DNA of 64,000 bases from Lumbricus rubellus (GCA_945859605.1 OX243818.1:38457750-38521749), one strand, 5' to 3'. Shown: positions 1 to 10,894, numbered from the stretch's first letter. Notes: generated by a model not told the origin, from the sequence alone. Translations and numbers: made by a program.

Positions 1-29
1 ACTGGGAATTTTTTAGTCAATGGTTATTG

Positions 30-355
30 CCGCTTAAATAGAAGCTGCATTGATCACCGATGAAAAACGCCTGAGAAATGGAGGGACACTATATACGGTA
101 CCTTATGGTAGGATCAAAGCTGGATTGACAAAAATAACGCTTGAGAAATAGAACTGAATTAATGAAAAACCAGTTAGAAATGGAAGCTGGATAAACGTAT
201 TTTTGAAATAGAACTGGATTAATGAAAACCCAGTTAGAAATGGAAGCTGGATAAACGTATTTTTATATCTGAAATAGAAGCTTGATTAATGAAAAACGCC
301 CGAAAAAATGGAAGTTGGATGACGATATTTTTGTATCTGAAATAGAAGCTAGAAA
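30..355 (-). repeat. 34-bp-period ATCCAGCTTCTATTT array
   Basis: Degenerate tandem repeat read here as its complement (AAATAGAAGCTGGAT). Each core is followed by one of two alternating spacers, one containing ACGCTTGAGAAATGG and the other ending in a TTTTTATATCTG-like stretch. The same family recurs across the window in both orientations. No coding potential is seen. Confidence 0.85.
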
Positions 356-366
356 AAAAAACAATC

Positions 367-512
367 AAAAATTATACCCCGCAGTCGATCGGGTTGATCG
401 ATCGAGTCGATCGTAATTCGGCCAAGTCGAGTCGGTCGAAAATTCATCGACTCGATCGACTTGCAGCAAGTCGAGTCGATCATTCATTCCTCGACTCGTC
501 TTAGATGTATTT
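367..512. repeat. GTCGA/ATCGA-rich simple satellite
   Basis: Short degenerate repeat of GTCGA, TCGAT and CGACTCG words, largely self-complementary. It follows directly after the 34-bp array. Bases 513-690 show nothing recognisable. Confidence 0.7.
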
Positions 513-691
513 TACTATTTCCTGCAGCACAGTGGAAGAGCTTCGTGGAATGGTCAAACCAGATTGACTCAGATTTACCTTTTACCAGGTCTTTTCGCCG
601 ACGCTGCTGTACTTTGATAAAATATCTGCATCACTAGCCTAATACCTGCACCATCAACCCTGTACTTTCACTGGTTGTCTCTAGGCCTTTA

Positions 692-1116
692 GGTTCCACG
701 ACAAGGTCCACCGACAACTGGTCCACCGAAATAGAAGCCGGATTAATGAGAAAGCGCTTGAGAAATGGAAGCTGGATGAAGGTTTTTACAGGTGAAATAG
801 AAGCTGGATTGATAAAAAACGCTTAAGAAATGGTAGATGGATCAAGTTTTTTTCGATCTGAAATAGAAGCTGGATGCATGTTGAGACACATTATGAATAT
901 CGTCAGTTCAGCTTCTATTTCAGCAAAGAAACCGTTAGACTTTTTTATAAACCCAGCTCCTATTTCGTAAATAAAGAACTTTCATCCAGCTTCCATTTCA
1001 CAAGCGCTTTCTCATTAATCCGGCTTCTAGTTCGGTGGACCAGTTGTCGGTGGACCAGTTGTCCGTGGAGGAGTTCTCGTTGGACGAGTTGTTGTTGGAC
1101 GAGTTGTCGTGACACC
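692..1116. mobile_element. Foldback/MITE element with 15-bp-repeat inverted ends (copy 1)
   Basis: The left end starts GGTTCCACGACAAGG and runs into GACAACTGGTCCACC. The right end is a run of GTTGGACGAGTTGTC-type 15-bp units closing with GTGACACC, so the termini are inverted relative to each other. The interior is two inverted arms of the 34-bp array. The 9 bp on either side do not match, so no target duplication survives for this copy. Sea-urchin TU foldback elements also have outer inverted repeats built from 15-bp units (established knowledge); kinship is inferred. The short ORFs here are not genes. Confidence 0.7.
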
Positions 1117-1504
1117 CTATACTACCAGAAGACTCCAGCAATAATTTTAGCGCCCGTTCTTTGCTGAACGGTTTACGCGACATCATATTTACACGCCCTG
1201 CAATCGACCTTGAATATGCAATAAACATGTCACTTTGTCAGTGAAGAATAATATGCAGAAAAATTAATATACAGTGAATAATAATATCTTATGCAGCGAA
1301 TAAATATTATGCAGAGAATATTTTTTTCTCTTATTTCTTTATTCACTAGGTGTCAATACTCAATTACTAAGCATGCCATATTAACCTAACACGACGCAAG
1401 TTACTATTACATTCAAGGACGTACGCCGTACGTCATAAGGTAGCGCTGGCTTAACATACAGGACTTACGGCGTACGTCATAAGGGACAGAAGGGGTTAAG
1501 ATCT
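1117..1504. other. Intergenic stretch, no gene seen
   Basis: AT-rich sequence with a short run of related ATATGCAG/GAATAA words at 1240-1330 and a repeated GTACGTCATAAG phrase at 1429-1481. No coding feature was recognised. Confidence 0.5.
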
Positions 1505-1849
1505 AAAAATACTTTCATCCAGCTTCTATTCCTCGTTCGTTATTTTCGTCAATCCAGCTTCTATTTCAGACATAAAAATACCTTCATCCAGCTTCCATTT
1601 CTTAAGTGTTTTTCATCAAGCCAGCTTCTATTTCACAGCTGAAAATACCTTCATCAAGCTTCTATTCCTCATGCGCTAAATTCCTCAATCCAGATTCTAT
1701 TTCACATGTAAAAAACCCTTCATACAGCTTCCATTTCTCTTGCGTTTTTCATCAATCCAGCCTCCATTTTTACCTGCAAAAAGGTTGTAATCCAGCTTTA
1801 ATTTCTCAAGCACTGGACGAATTGTCTGTAGACCAGTTTTCATGACACC
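1505..1849 (+). repeat. 34-bp-period array ending in a foldback terminus
   Basis: Core CCAGCTTCTATT starts at about 1519, 1554, 1588, 1621, 1655, 1690, 1724, 1757 and 1792, a spacing of 33-35 bp. Spacers alternate between a CTCAAGCGTTTTTCATCAA type and a CACCTGTAAAAACCTTCAT type, so the true unit is a dimer of about 68 bp. The right end, GGACGAATTGTCTG to CATGACACC, is the 15-bp-repeat foldback terminus. No matching left terminus is visible, so this is a partial copy. Confidence 0.85.
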
Positions 1850-2615
1850 GTTTATAACTGTGTGTCTCCCGGTTTCACTTTCAGCCACCACTGATTGCAG
1901 TGAAAGGTTTGTATCAGTTGTAAGGAAGTTTTACTCAAAGAAAAAATTGCACTGTAAAATCCATTTGCTGATTAAATATGAATGTCCAAATAATATTATA
2001 AATAATGTTATACATGCCTGCTTATGTAATATCGTGATGTTAAAATTTGGAACGTTTAGTTTTCGTAGTTAAGTTTTGATTTATTTTTGATTTATTACAT
2101 ATATGATGGAAAATAGAATATAATTTTATTGTGCTGAATTTGTTAACGCCTAGAAACTGAAAATGTGCAAAGGTAGCCCTAACCAGCGGGACTCTGCAGT
2201 CCCTTCTGGGTTTCCTTTTGTTGCCAATAGCATTCATGTTTTATTTTTATGTGATGATATGTACCTTGTGTGCTTTTCTCTGGCTCAATAAAAAAATTTG
2301 ATTTGATTTGATTTGATTTATAAATTCGCATTTTCTGATCATCTGTCTTCAATAACTGGATGAGGTTCCTTGACGAAATGACTCAGAAATCTTACGAAAT
2401 AATATGATTATTGGCCCCACTTTTTGATGCAGCTAGTACATTTTGTTCTTCGAGCTAAAACACGTAGCCTACTTTTCCTAAATAAAAGAAGAATTAGCGC
2501 AGAGGTTCCTCCTTTACCTTTGACGAATAGCCTATAACAATGATTTATAACAAAGCTCCAATCTCATTCAAAAGTACTTAGGCCTATCTGTATAATGTTG
2601 TATTATTCCGTTTAG
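1850..2615. other. Intergenic or intronic stretch upstream of the CARD exon
   Basis: AT-rich, with no confident exon. A TTTGATTTGATTTGAT tail at 2297-2320 follows CTCAATAAAAAAA at 2282, which looks like the 3' end of a retroposed non-LTR element; its class is not identified. No F-box-like exon like that of copy 2 was found here. Confidence 0.45.
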
Positions 2616-2891
2616 ATTTCCATAACACAACCAAGAGAACTGAAATCATCAGAAGCAACAGAAATTATTTCTTAGAAAATATTCAACTAAACGACGAGAT
2701 GTTGCTGTCTCTCAACTGCATAACGGATGACCAGCGTCAACTCATTCAACGACAACGTTCCAACCAAGATAGGAACGCAGAGCTTTTGTACTTCATGGAA
2801 TCATTCGACGAAGCAAAGTTTTCAAATTTCGTCAAATGTCTTCGACAAACTAACCAGAAGACAGTGGCAAGGATCATGGAAAATGGAGGAG
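2616..2891 (+). CDS. CARD exon, gene copy 1 (CARD/TRADD-N/NHL protein)
   Basis: This internal exon is bounded by CCGTTTAG at 2615 and a GGAG|GTTGAA donor at 2892. It starts and ends in phase 1 and spans 92 codons. The peptide is a caspase-recruitment (CARD) death-fold helix bundle: a first helix IIRSNRNYFLENI, then MLLSLNCITDDQRQLI, NAELLYFM and FSNFVKCLRQTNQ. This follows the family pattern of helix-1 Asn/Leu, an IT-D-Q-RxxI helix 3 and an FxxFxxxLR helix 5. CARDs make homotypic contacts in innate-immune and apoptotic signalling (established). The matching exon of copy 2 is at 21620-21907, with the same phase and the same ATTTC opening. The exon splices in frame to 4639-5007. Upstream exons of copy 1 were not found. 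Splicing is predicted from sequence only. Confidence 0.8.
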
Positions 2892-3217
2892 GTTGAAACT
2901 TGAAAGATAATTGTTAGCTTTTTCTTAAGGAATGTTTTAAATTGACATGAACTATTTTATCATGGTCAGAGCAGATTTTCATTTTTGTCGTATTGGATTA
3001 AGATATCTCCAAGTCCTTTTAGATTTAGCCGCGTTGACGATAATTGTGTCTTATAATTTGTTAGGGTAACAAATTGGAGAAAAATGATCGACCTAGGCCT
3101 AGGCTAAATGTGGATTACAGGCAGTGTAGCTTGGTATCATAATTCAGTTCGATGTTTAAAATTTGTGGAAGAAGTTCATGATCCAGGCTGGCCTATAATA
3201 GGCCTAAACTTATTTGT

Positions 3218-3268
3218 GGGGCGCGGTGGTGTAGGGGTTTGCTCAGTGCCATGGAGCTGGAAGGATGC
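3218..3268 (+). mobile_element. tRNA-derived SINE, head portion (split copy)
   Basis: Starts GGGGCGCGGTGGTGTAGG, a Pol III box-A-like segment. It aligns with SINE heads at 18366 and 48819. The copy is split by an insertion and resumes at 3611. Confidence 0.65.
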
Positions 3269-3610
3269 ATGGCTTTTCAAAAAAGAAATTTGTAGAACTT
3301 CACAACCAGAAATATTTTGGCGTTTGTGAAAAATTTCCCAGCGAACACAAACATGTCAAATGTTGCAAGTCGGCAACGAAAAAATATGATGACCTTTTTT
3401 AGTCATCCGCTTCAAATTTCGGAATTTGGCCTTCCTGCTAGGCTACATAGCCTACGTGTATTTATGACTTCGCACTCCCTTCCTTCTTCCGTGGTGAACC
3501 GGTTTCAGTTACATTTTTCTAGTGGTTATCACTGCACAAGACTGCTTTGAAAACTGCACAAATTCGTTTACAACTGCACATTTTGTGCAGAAATGCACGT
3601 TAAAAAAGTC
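3269..3610 (+). mobile_element. 342-bp insertion splitting a SINE
   Basis: Flanked by the 12-bp direct repeat CTGGAAGGATGC at 3257-3268 and 3611-3622, which reads as a target-site duplication inside the SINE. The 3' end (AACTGCACATTTTGTGCAG to ACGTTAAAAAAGTC) is shared with repeats at 19440-19632 and, inverted, at 20818-21026. The family is not recognised; the ORFs in it are incidental. Confidence 0.7.
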
Positions 3611-3805
3611 CTGGAAGGATGCTGCTTGGAATCGATCTCAAGCCGCCACGTAGTAGGATAGGCATAGCCCTCAGCAAGTCCTTCACTCGCAATTGCTAAT
3701 TCACTTCGGCGTTAAACTCCGATTCAGTATCCGCACTGCAGTAGGCCTAGTCGGAATCGACCCTGATCAGGAATCTTGAAGGAATGCTAAAACAAGTGCT
3801 CATAG
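3611..3805 (+). mobile_element. tRNA-derived SINE, body and tail (split copy)
   Basis: Continues the SINE after the insertion with ATCTCAAGCCGCCACG, TTCACTCGCAATTGC, AAACTCCGATTCAG and a tail ending AAACAAGTGCTCATA. The order matches the SINEs at 18366-18595 and 48819-49038. Confidence 0.65.
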
Positions 3806-4269
3806 CCTACATAAAAAGTCACCCATGTAGATTGTAGAAAAAGTATGTCCAGAATAACTCTAGATTCTGAGCAATTCTCTGTCATCGTCTTTAATCTGTT
3901 CCCTTTACCTCGGCTAATATTGATACCACAATGCTAGTGCAAGATTCGCTGACAGTTTAAATCTATCTATTAAAAAACTTGCGATTTCACTGGAATCCAG
4001 GAATTTATATTTTCATAACACCAGGTCCTGCTCCTCGACGATGTTTTCTTTGGGACTAGGCTACTATATATACGGCAAAATGGGCCTTCTCAGTTTGTCT
4101 TAGTAGGCTACTCGTGTAATGTTCGCGGATCAATATAAAGCTATCAAATTTTAGGTGCGCAAGAGAGATTAAAGTCTGAATAAGACACATAAATAGGCAT
4201 ATTCTTTATTTCACCCCATAACTCGATAATAAAAATAATAATATTACCTGAGGGATCATAAATACCTCG

Positions 4270-4600
4270 GGTAAAAAAAAATTATAATAATAATAATAAG
4301 ACAATTTATATAGCGCCGTAGCTCAGCCGAGGCCGAAGGAAAGGGCGCTGTACCCGGAATAACATGCTACTGTCAATTAAATAATATTATACGATTGTTT
4401 GAATAGGTAAGTTTTGAGACTGGAATTAAATGTCTCCAGAGATGGTGCCATCTTTACGTGGGCAGGAAGACAGTTCCATGCAGTTGGTCCCGACACAGAG
4501 AACGAGCTTTCACCAAACCTCGTGGTTGACCGTGGTACATACAGCAGGCCCCTCGCCGACGATCTTGACCTATTGTCTGCGATGGTAAACTAGATGTCTA
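4270..4600 (-). mobile_element. 3' fragment of an L2-type non-LTR element
   Basis: On the minus strand the sequence ends GGCGCTATATAAATTGTC followed by an (ATT)n tail. This is the hairpin-plus-TATATAAAT tail typical of L2-clade LINEs and the SINEs that share it. Upstream is non-coding body sequence. It lies in the intron between the CARD and TRADD-N-like exons. Confidence 0.55.
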
Positions 4601-4638
4601 ATATAAAATCAATTCGACAATAAACATTTGTTTTGTAG

Positions 4639-5007
4639 GAGTAATAAAAGTACAACTGCAATCTCGAGTTGCAAAGTGTATGGACACAGGCCTGCAGCAA
4701 CTTCATAAGAACATCGAAGACTTTCGGAACAGAACCTCATCATGGTCTTACCAAAGTCACAAACTCATTGCTGAACTGTGGAAGGAAAACATAGAAATTC
4801 TGAACTCAATTATACTGGACAGACGGACTGTGGTAATTTGGATGTGGTGTCGTTCACAAAAGGCCGTAGAAAACTTGCGCATGCTGTACGAATCGAGTAA
4901 ACTAAGAGAAATATTGTTTCGGTTTGCAAATATCAGACTATTTTCTCCAGAAACCACACAGCCGATAGTTATCAGCATTGATAGAAATCATTTCAGGAAA
5001 ACAGTTG
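4639..5007 (+). CDS. TRADD-N-like exon, gene copy 1
   Basis: The acceptor is TTTTGTAG at 4638 and the donor is a near-perfect CAGTTG|GTGAGT at 5008. Both ends are phase 1, and the exon spans 123 codons. It opens VIKVQLQSRVAKC. The diagnostic part is RRTVVIWMWCRSQKAVENL followed by MLYESSKLREIL and, near the end, QPIVISIDRNHFRKTVG. This strand/helix order resembles the N-terminal domain of the TNF-receptor adaptor TRADD: a hydrophobic strand ending in C, a helix with an L-x-x-x-Y-x-S/G-x-L turn, then a final strand. TRADD-N mediates adaptor contacts in death-receptor signalling (established for TRADD). Assignment here rests on pattern likeness alone. Copy 2 carries a clear homologue at 23238-23573. 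Confidence 0.65.
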
Positions 5008-5417
5008 GTGAGTTTTGAATTATCGCTTTTATAGCAAATAAACTTGTAAACATAGCTTCGGCGGACGAGTCGGCTAAGAAAGTAAGACAGCCTTTGTAAA
5101 AAAATTAATATGATTTAAAAACGGTCAAGAAAATATTGTTTTTAAAAGCGACACGAAATGAAACAAATGACTTTTCATGTAAAATTCAGGCCATAGCTTG
5201 TCTTGTAGAGTCGGAGAGACCTTGTAAAACATTAGAAGACGCCATTATTAATATGAAGTTAGTTAAGTAGTGTTCATGAAGTCTAGCATTGGTGAGATTT
5301 AGACAAGTAGGCTAGGCCTAAGCACCATTATTTTAATATTGTGGTTTAGAAGACAACAATAAAGAGTAAAGAGAAATGAGCAATTAAAACGAAAGACTAC
5401 AGTAAATTCGAACGTAG

Positions 5418-5645
5418 GGTGTCACGACAACTGGTCTACATGTGACAGTCCATCTAACGACAAGTGGTCTACAGACAACCTGTTCCAGCGCTTGATAATT
5501 GGAAGCTGGATGAAAGTTTTTTACAGGTGAAATGGAGGTTAGATTGATGAAAAAACGCAAGAGAAATGGAACCTGAATGAGGGTTCTGTTACAGGTGAAA
5601 TAGAAGCTGGATTGACGAAAATAACGCTCGAGAAATAAAACTTTA
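5418..5645. mobile_element. Partial foldback element (left end plus 34-bp array)
   Basis: Begins GGTGTCACGACAACTGG with CATCTAACGACAAGTGG-type 15-bp units, then minus-oriented 34-bp-array monomers to about 5640. No right terminus is visible. It lies in the intron before the propeller exon of copy 1. Confidence 0.6.
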
Positions 5646-5817
5646 TTTTTTTACATTGCTTGCTACTTAGCTATAATTTTCCTGAATTTCATTGACATTG
5701 TTTGAAAATTGTTAAAATAATAACGATTTTTCTAGTGGGTTCCTTTTTTATGCCTCACGGTGTATATATACAATTATATTATATTATTATGAAATAAAGA
5801 AATTTGTTTAAATTTAG

Positions 5818-6821
5818 TCACGACCATGATTTCTATGAACTTCATTGGGAGAATCAGCAACGAAAGAGTTCATGGGATAACTAAGCTACGAAATGAAATC
5901 TACGTCGTCTTTCATCCAGACGCACCTGCTGAAATAAGTGTCTTCGAGGATCAAAACCCATTTCGCCTCAAGAAGACAATGCGTGTTGATAGACATCCCT
6001 ATGACATTGTATCCAGTGAAAAGGACAATTGCCTCTACGTCTCTGTCTACGTTGATGATTGCATCTGGAAGATTACAAAAGAAACAGATGACAAATACAA
6101 AATCATCGAGTGGCTGACGATTGATTATGGTCCAACGACTTTGTCAGTGTCAAGAAATGGTCATTTATTGTCGATTAACAAGAGCAATCTGATGATCTAC
6201 GGATCAGACGCTGAACTTATTCGATCCATTCAGTTACCAACCGACATCATACCAAGTGATTTCGGGAGACTTTATCATGCAGTGGAAACATCCATCGGAA
6301 ACTTCATCATCCTTCATGACATGGAAGAAGCGAAGATCGGTTGGCCAATGGGAAAGGGAGGGAGTGGATGCACCATAAGTGAATTGACGAGCGATGGACA
6401 GAAGGTCGTGCGTCGCTTTATTTCCTCAAATATGGAACAAAATCTGATTTTTCCAAAATATCTGTCGCTAGATTCCGACGACCAAGTGATTCTGGCTCAC
6501 GACTGGGATGGTAGAGTGATTATATTTGATTCCGATCTTAAATGCAATCAAATTCTTTGCTCAATAGAAGACAAAGAGGAAGAAAGAGAAGAAGAAAGAG
6601 AAGAAGCAGAAGAAGAAGAAGAAGAAGAAGAAAATGATGACGATGATGATGAAGAAGAATATGACGAAGAAGAAGAAGAAGAAGAAGAAGAAGAAGAAGA
6701 AGAAAGTGCAATCCCATGGCCAGAGAGAGTGTGTTACGACGAAGAAAACCAGCAGCTGATCGTCGGAGGATATCTCGTAGGAGGAATTAATGTCTACTCG
6801 TTCAGCCGAAAACAAACTTAG
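5818..6821 (+). CDS. NHL-type beta-propeller terminal exon, gene copy 1
   Basis: The acceptor is AATTTAG at 5817, phase 1, and the exon runs open to a TAA at 6819. Repeated blades of about 45 residues are visible: HGITKLRNEIYVV, PYDIVSSEKDNCLYVS, PTTLSVSRNGHLLSI, HAVETSIGNFIIL, PKYLSLDSDDQVILAHDWD then GRVIIFDSDLKCNQIL, and RVCYDEENQQLIVGGY. This is the NHL/six-bladed propeller pattern, usually a protein- or ligand-binding platform. An Asp/Glu-rich insert of about 45 residues (coding 6565-6705, GAA/GAT repeats) sits between the last two blades and is absent from copy 2. Joined to the two exons upstream, the model gives 548 residues lacking its N-terminus. The long antisense Phe-rich ORF is a shadow of the GAA repeat. 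Confidence 0.8.
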
Positions 6822-9705
6822 CTTTCAATCCGCGAGATTCGCACAGTATCCTATAAATATAAAACCCATTCTGATTAATCCTAACAGACTCCTTATATAA
6901 ATGATCATCGATCTTATTACTCAGCTATGAACGACACGGCGATACGCTAAAGTCGAATATTTCATAAAACACAAAACACTAGTAGCCTATGCTATTATTA
7001 TAGGCTACTGCGTAGTAATATCGAAAATGTGATAGGCCTATAATATATAGCATAACAATGTCATAATATAATAATTATATGCCTATATATTATTACATTT
7101 ATATTTATTTACTTTGTGCTTGGGACTTATTAATGTAGTTTGCACTTTTTTTCGGTAGAGGTTGAGCAGAGGCAAAATTAATGTCCTAAATTATCTGAGA
7201 GTTGTTGCATCGTGTTCTCTAAGAGACAACCACGGGCGTAACTTTACTCCAGATAGTGGTGGTGACTATAATTCCTCTGCAGTTCTACTCACTACTCTTC
7301 CGTTCCCACGTCTCTTTCCTCGACGAATTTACTATGCTTTCTCTCCACTTCTCACTTTAGGTCGCAAAGTATAGCCTAGAACGGCACATGTTCAAATTTT
7401 CCCAAATCAATTGCATAATTTGATCTTTTATAGACAGTCAATTTTTTAGTGTGAAGTCCAGACTTTAGCTAAATCGATGGCCAAGTTTTCAAATTATTAT
7501 GAAGCACGCATGGTAAGGACTGTAACTGATTGTAGTAGTAATCATACTTAATTACCATAGCCGTTACACAAGCCATACGGGGATCATGGGGATTAGGTAT
7601 GGGGCCTAATTATAGATGCAATGCCGAAATATCGGCCTTACGGGGATAAGATAAAGACGATCAAGCCGGTATATCGGCCTTACGGGGCGAGAGGGTTAAC
7701 TAAATCAGACAATGTAAACTCTTAACTAAATAGGGCCTAGGAAAGAATAAAAAATTAATAAGTGCAAAACGAGTATGCGCGAGTCGCTTAAATAGACCAA
7801 CATTATGATAGGCCTACATCACAACACATTGTTGCTATTACCGACTAGGTGAGAGCGTCACTTTTTCTTAAACAATGATAATGATGGAGATTGCCAGATT
7901 TCATGAAGGATTTTATTCCAGATTGAAGGACCAGTGGCTCTAATAGAGAATAGAATTAGAGCGAGCAAAGATGCATCTGTAGTTCGACGAATTTCTTGTT
8001 GACTGAGAATGGATCTGTGAAGCAAGATTGGTCAGCTGTTCTTAGAGCGCATCGTCGTAGGATTTAGCTTTGGAGTGACGATATGAAGTGGTACGATCCA
8101 GCAATTTCCGAAAATATTCTTAACCTGTTCCAAGTTGGAGAAGATGAAAAAACTAGCCTACATATGACGAGCTTCACGCTTGCTCAGAAAGTGTCCCGAG
8201 TGTCGCCCGGAACAGAATTGAGCAGAGCATCTGACCACTGACCACGTTCTCTTAGAGGCAACTTCCTTATGAACACTCATTCGTAAATTGTGTCTTATAA
8301 AAACGCCGCTCTAATAATAAAAATGTAATTGGAGTTGCAACTTCTATAAGACCCGTATATAATTTTCAAGGTGTGGACAATTTATGCGTATTGTCACGTC
8401 AGTCAGATAGCACATGGTAGGCCTATGGTCATATTAGGCTATGGTAGGCCTATTATAGTCAAAAGCAAAGGTTACTTTTCAAACACCTGCATAGTACAGT
8501 GAATAGTTGCCAATAGTCTTGTCAATATAATTACGACAAGCAGGCTGAATCTTGCACATCGAGAGCCTTTGAGTGATCATGAAGGCGGTAAGCTATGTTA
8601 CGCGTCTTGTTATACATGGTGCATATATATAAAATAGGCCTCAACGCATGTACACAACCAGGCAAACATACTCTAAGATGATAGAGGCAACAGTTACTGT
8701 CAAAACATCATTAATCTCGGTAACATCCTAGAGTCATTTAATTATATATAATGTCTCTAATCTTTCAGCCTGAATGAAATCGCCAACATTAGGCTGCGTT
8801 TGAAGAGTAAGCTTACACAGCACACGCACACGCACACACACGATCTTACCCTCGGAGGCTAACCTATAAAAATCACATAATTATTGGATAACCTGAGGTA
8901 TATTTTTCACCACACTCCATTTGAGGCCTATGATATAAAATTGGACCATGTTTGATCCACAACGGCACTTAATTAAAGTTCAGCATGAAATTGACAAGCA
9001 GTAGGGCCTAACTATGAAACCTACAATGTAACTAAGTCAAAATATCAGCACAATCGAGTATTCGGTCATCTATTATAATACACAAGTAGGCTAACGCTGT
9101 GTTGCTTACTTTCCACATAGTGTAGAGTATTTGCAAAGTTGCATCACGTAGGCTAGGTCTATGACATCATCGACTTCAACATTATCTGGCTCTGGGACAT
9201 CACTACAATCAACAAACTCTACATTATCCTCATCACTGTCATTATTGTCAATCCATTGATATCAATTATGATATAAGTTCAGCGGCATTGGCTGCTGATA
9301 ACCGTCGAAACCTCTTCAACACATGTCATGTAGGCTACTTTATAAATAACAATGGCCATTATAATTATGACGTCAATCGATCACGTGACCATGCATTTAA
9401 TATAAAAAATAATTTTTAAAATGTGTAGTTAAGCAAAAATCATAATTGTATGAATAGATACACAAAAGCGCATGGCATAATTTCAAAGCAGTAAAAAATT
9501 CAAGGCAAACATTTTGTCTTGAATTATTATTAATAATAGGCTACTGACAGTGGGGTGAAAAAACACCTCAGGTTAGCATGCGAGGGTTAACTGGGTTCAA
9601 CGACCGAGTGCTGAATGAATTGAACACGAACTCGGATTGTGATAATTATGTAACAAATTATGTGTCTCGTTCTTCGGAAACATTAATAAAAGAAAATAAG
9701 CATAG
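6822..9705. other. Intergenic region between gene copies, no gene seen
   Basis: Mostly AT-rich non-coding DNA with scattered TAGGCCTA palindromes. A short repeated phrase, TATCGGCCTTACGGGG, occurs at 7627-7700. Bases 7850-8260 look like a decayed repeat body without an intact reading frame. On the minus strand about 9140-9270 encodes an acidic stretch (DNNDSDEDNVEF, DVPEPDNVEVDDV) of the sort seen at transposase N-termini; this is too weak to name. Confidence 0.5.
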
Positions 9706-10418
9706 CGAGTGCTAACAGCACAGACGTCGTATGTGCAAAAACCAAAACTTTTCAGGAAGTAGGAAAAAACGTTTTTCCAAGATAGGGCCTACATGTTCCT
9801 TTTCATAAAAAGTGAGATAGCCAAAATGTTTATTTTGATTCAGCAAGTGATATTGTCAGTGTCTTTTATGAAGCAGCATAACGAAAAGACTTTAAAATGT
9901 AATTAAAGGTCATATACGACATCTGTGCAGTAGATTATTTTTGACGGACAACCGCACGATCATCATAATGTGCAAGAACAAGAGCATTTAAGACGACAGA
10001 ACAAAACTATATGTTACAAGCATGTTAGTTTTCATACACAGTGGCGGCGGTAGAGGGGGCTAGGGGCTCAGCCCCCCATCAAATGCACAAATTGTCGTAT
10101 GTGGCAGAATCTACTACACAAATGTCGTATGTGGCAGAAATTACTGCACAAATGTCGTATGTGACAGATATTACTGCACAAATGTCGTATATGCGGCAGA
10201 TATTACTGCACAAATGTCGTATATGCGGCAGATACGACATTTGTGACCTTATCATTGCAGATACGACATTCAGTTTCTTAACGATATCTTACTGCCTATT
10301 CATCGTATGTACATACGACCTTTATTAGGCTGTGAAGAATAATTTTACGCATCGAATAGCGTCAAAAAGTGATTTTCTGAAAAAAGTGTAGATACGACGT
10401 CTGTGCTGTTGGCACTCG
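9706..10418. mobile_element. Inverted-repeat element built from TACGACATNTGTGCAGTA motifs
   Basis: The ends are inverted: CGAGTGCTAACAGCACAGAC on the left, and the complement CGAGTGCCAACAGCACAGAC on the right. A 4-bp ATAG sits on each side (9702-9705 and 10419-10422), a candidate target duplication. Inside, the end motif recurs many times: forward near 9910, 10229 and 10257, and inverted as a tandem array at 10085-10225 with a unit of about 30 bp (ACAAATGTCGTATGTGGCAG). Terminal and internal motifs are variants of one sequence. No transposase is encoded; the 95-codon ORF over the array is an artefact. Confidence 0.65.
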
Positions 10419-10439
10419 ATAGATGTAAAAAACGATAGG

Positions 10440-10850
10440 AACGGAAAAAAACGGGAAAACGTCGTTTTATTCGAAAAAATAAAAAAACGGAAAAAACGAA
10501 AAAAAAAACAGAAACGGAAATTAATTAGACTTTTTGCATCTTAAAATGCATTTTAGACATAAAACCCATGTTTACTTTCTACACGTATCTCTTAGATGAT
10601 GATGTTAATTGTTAAACAATTAAATAATGACATCCGTTATCTGAAACCTTGAGATTGGGCTGAAAACGTAAGTAGGCTAATATCCGGAATAAAAAAAATT
10701 AAGGAAAATAATAAGAGACAGAGAATAAATAAATAGCGCTACAAAAAAATTTAAAAAAAACGGAATAAAACGATGGAAAAAATAAAAAACCCAAAAAACA
10801 CGTTTTTGGGAGCGAATAAAAACGAAAAAAACCTTTTAAACAACTATGAA
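10440..10850. repeat. AAAACGG/AAAAACGA low-complexity tract
   Basis: A-rich sequence with recurring AAACGGAAAAAACG words. No coding or regulatory feature was recognised. Confidence 0.6.
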
Positions 10851-10894
10851 AATAAGCAATGGCAGCGCCAACGACAATAGTATAATATCTTATT

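Noticed and set aside
692..1116. 9-bp duplication for the first foldback copy
   Set aside because: Flanks AGGCCTTTA and CTATACTAC do not match, so no duplication is claimed.
1505..1849. CRISPR-like repeat-spacer array
   Set aside because: Animal DNA with no cas genes; spacers fall into two related types and are not unique, and arrays lie inside MITEs.
6561..6815. 84-residue Phe-rich minus-strand ORF
   Set aside because: Antisense of the GAA/GAT tract in the propeller exon.
9140..9270. piggyBac-type transposase N-terminus
   Set aside because: Only an acidic stretch is present; no catalytic domain, termini or TTAA flanks were found.
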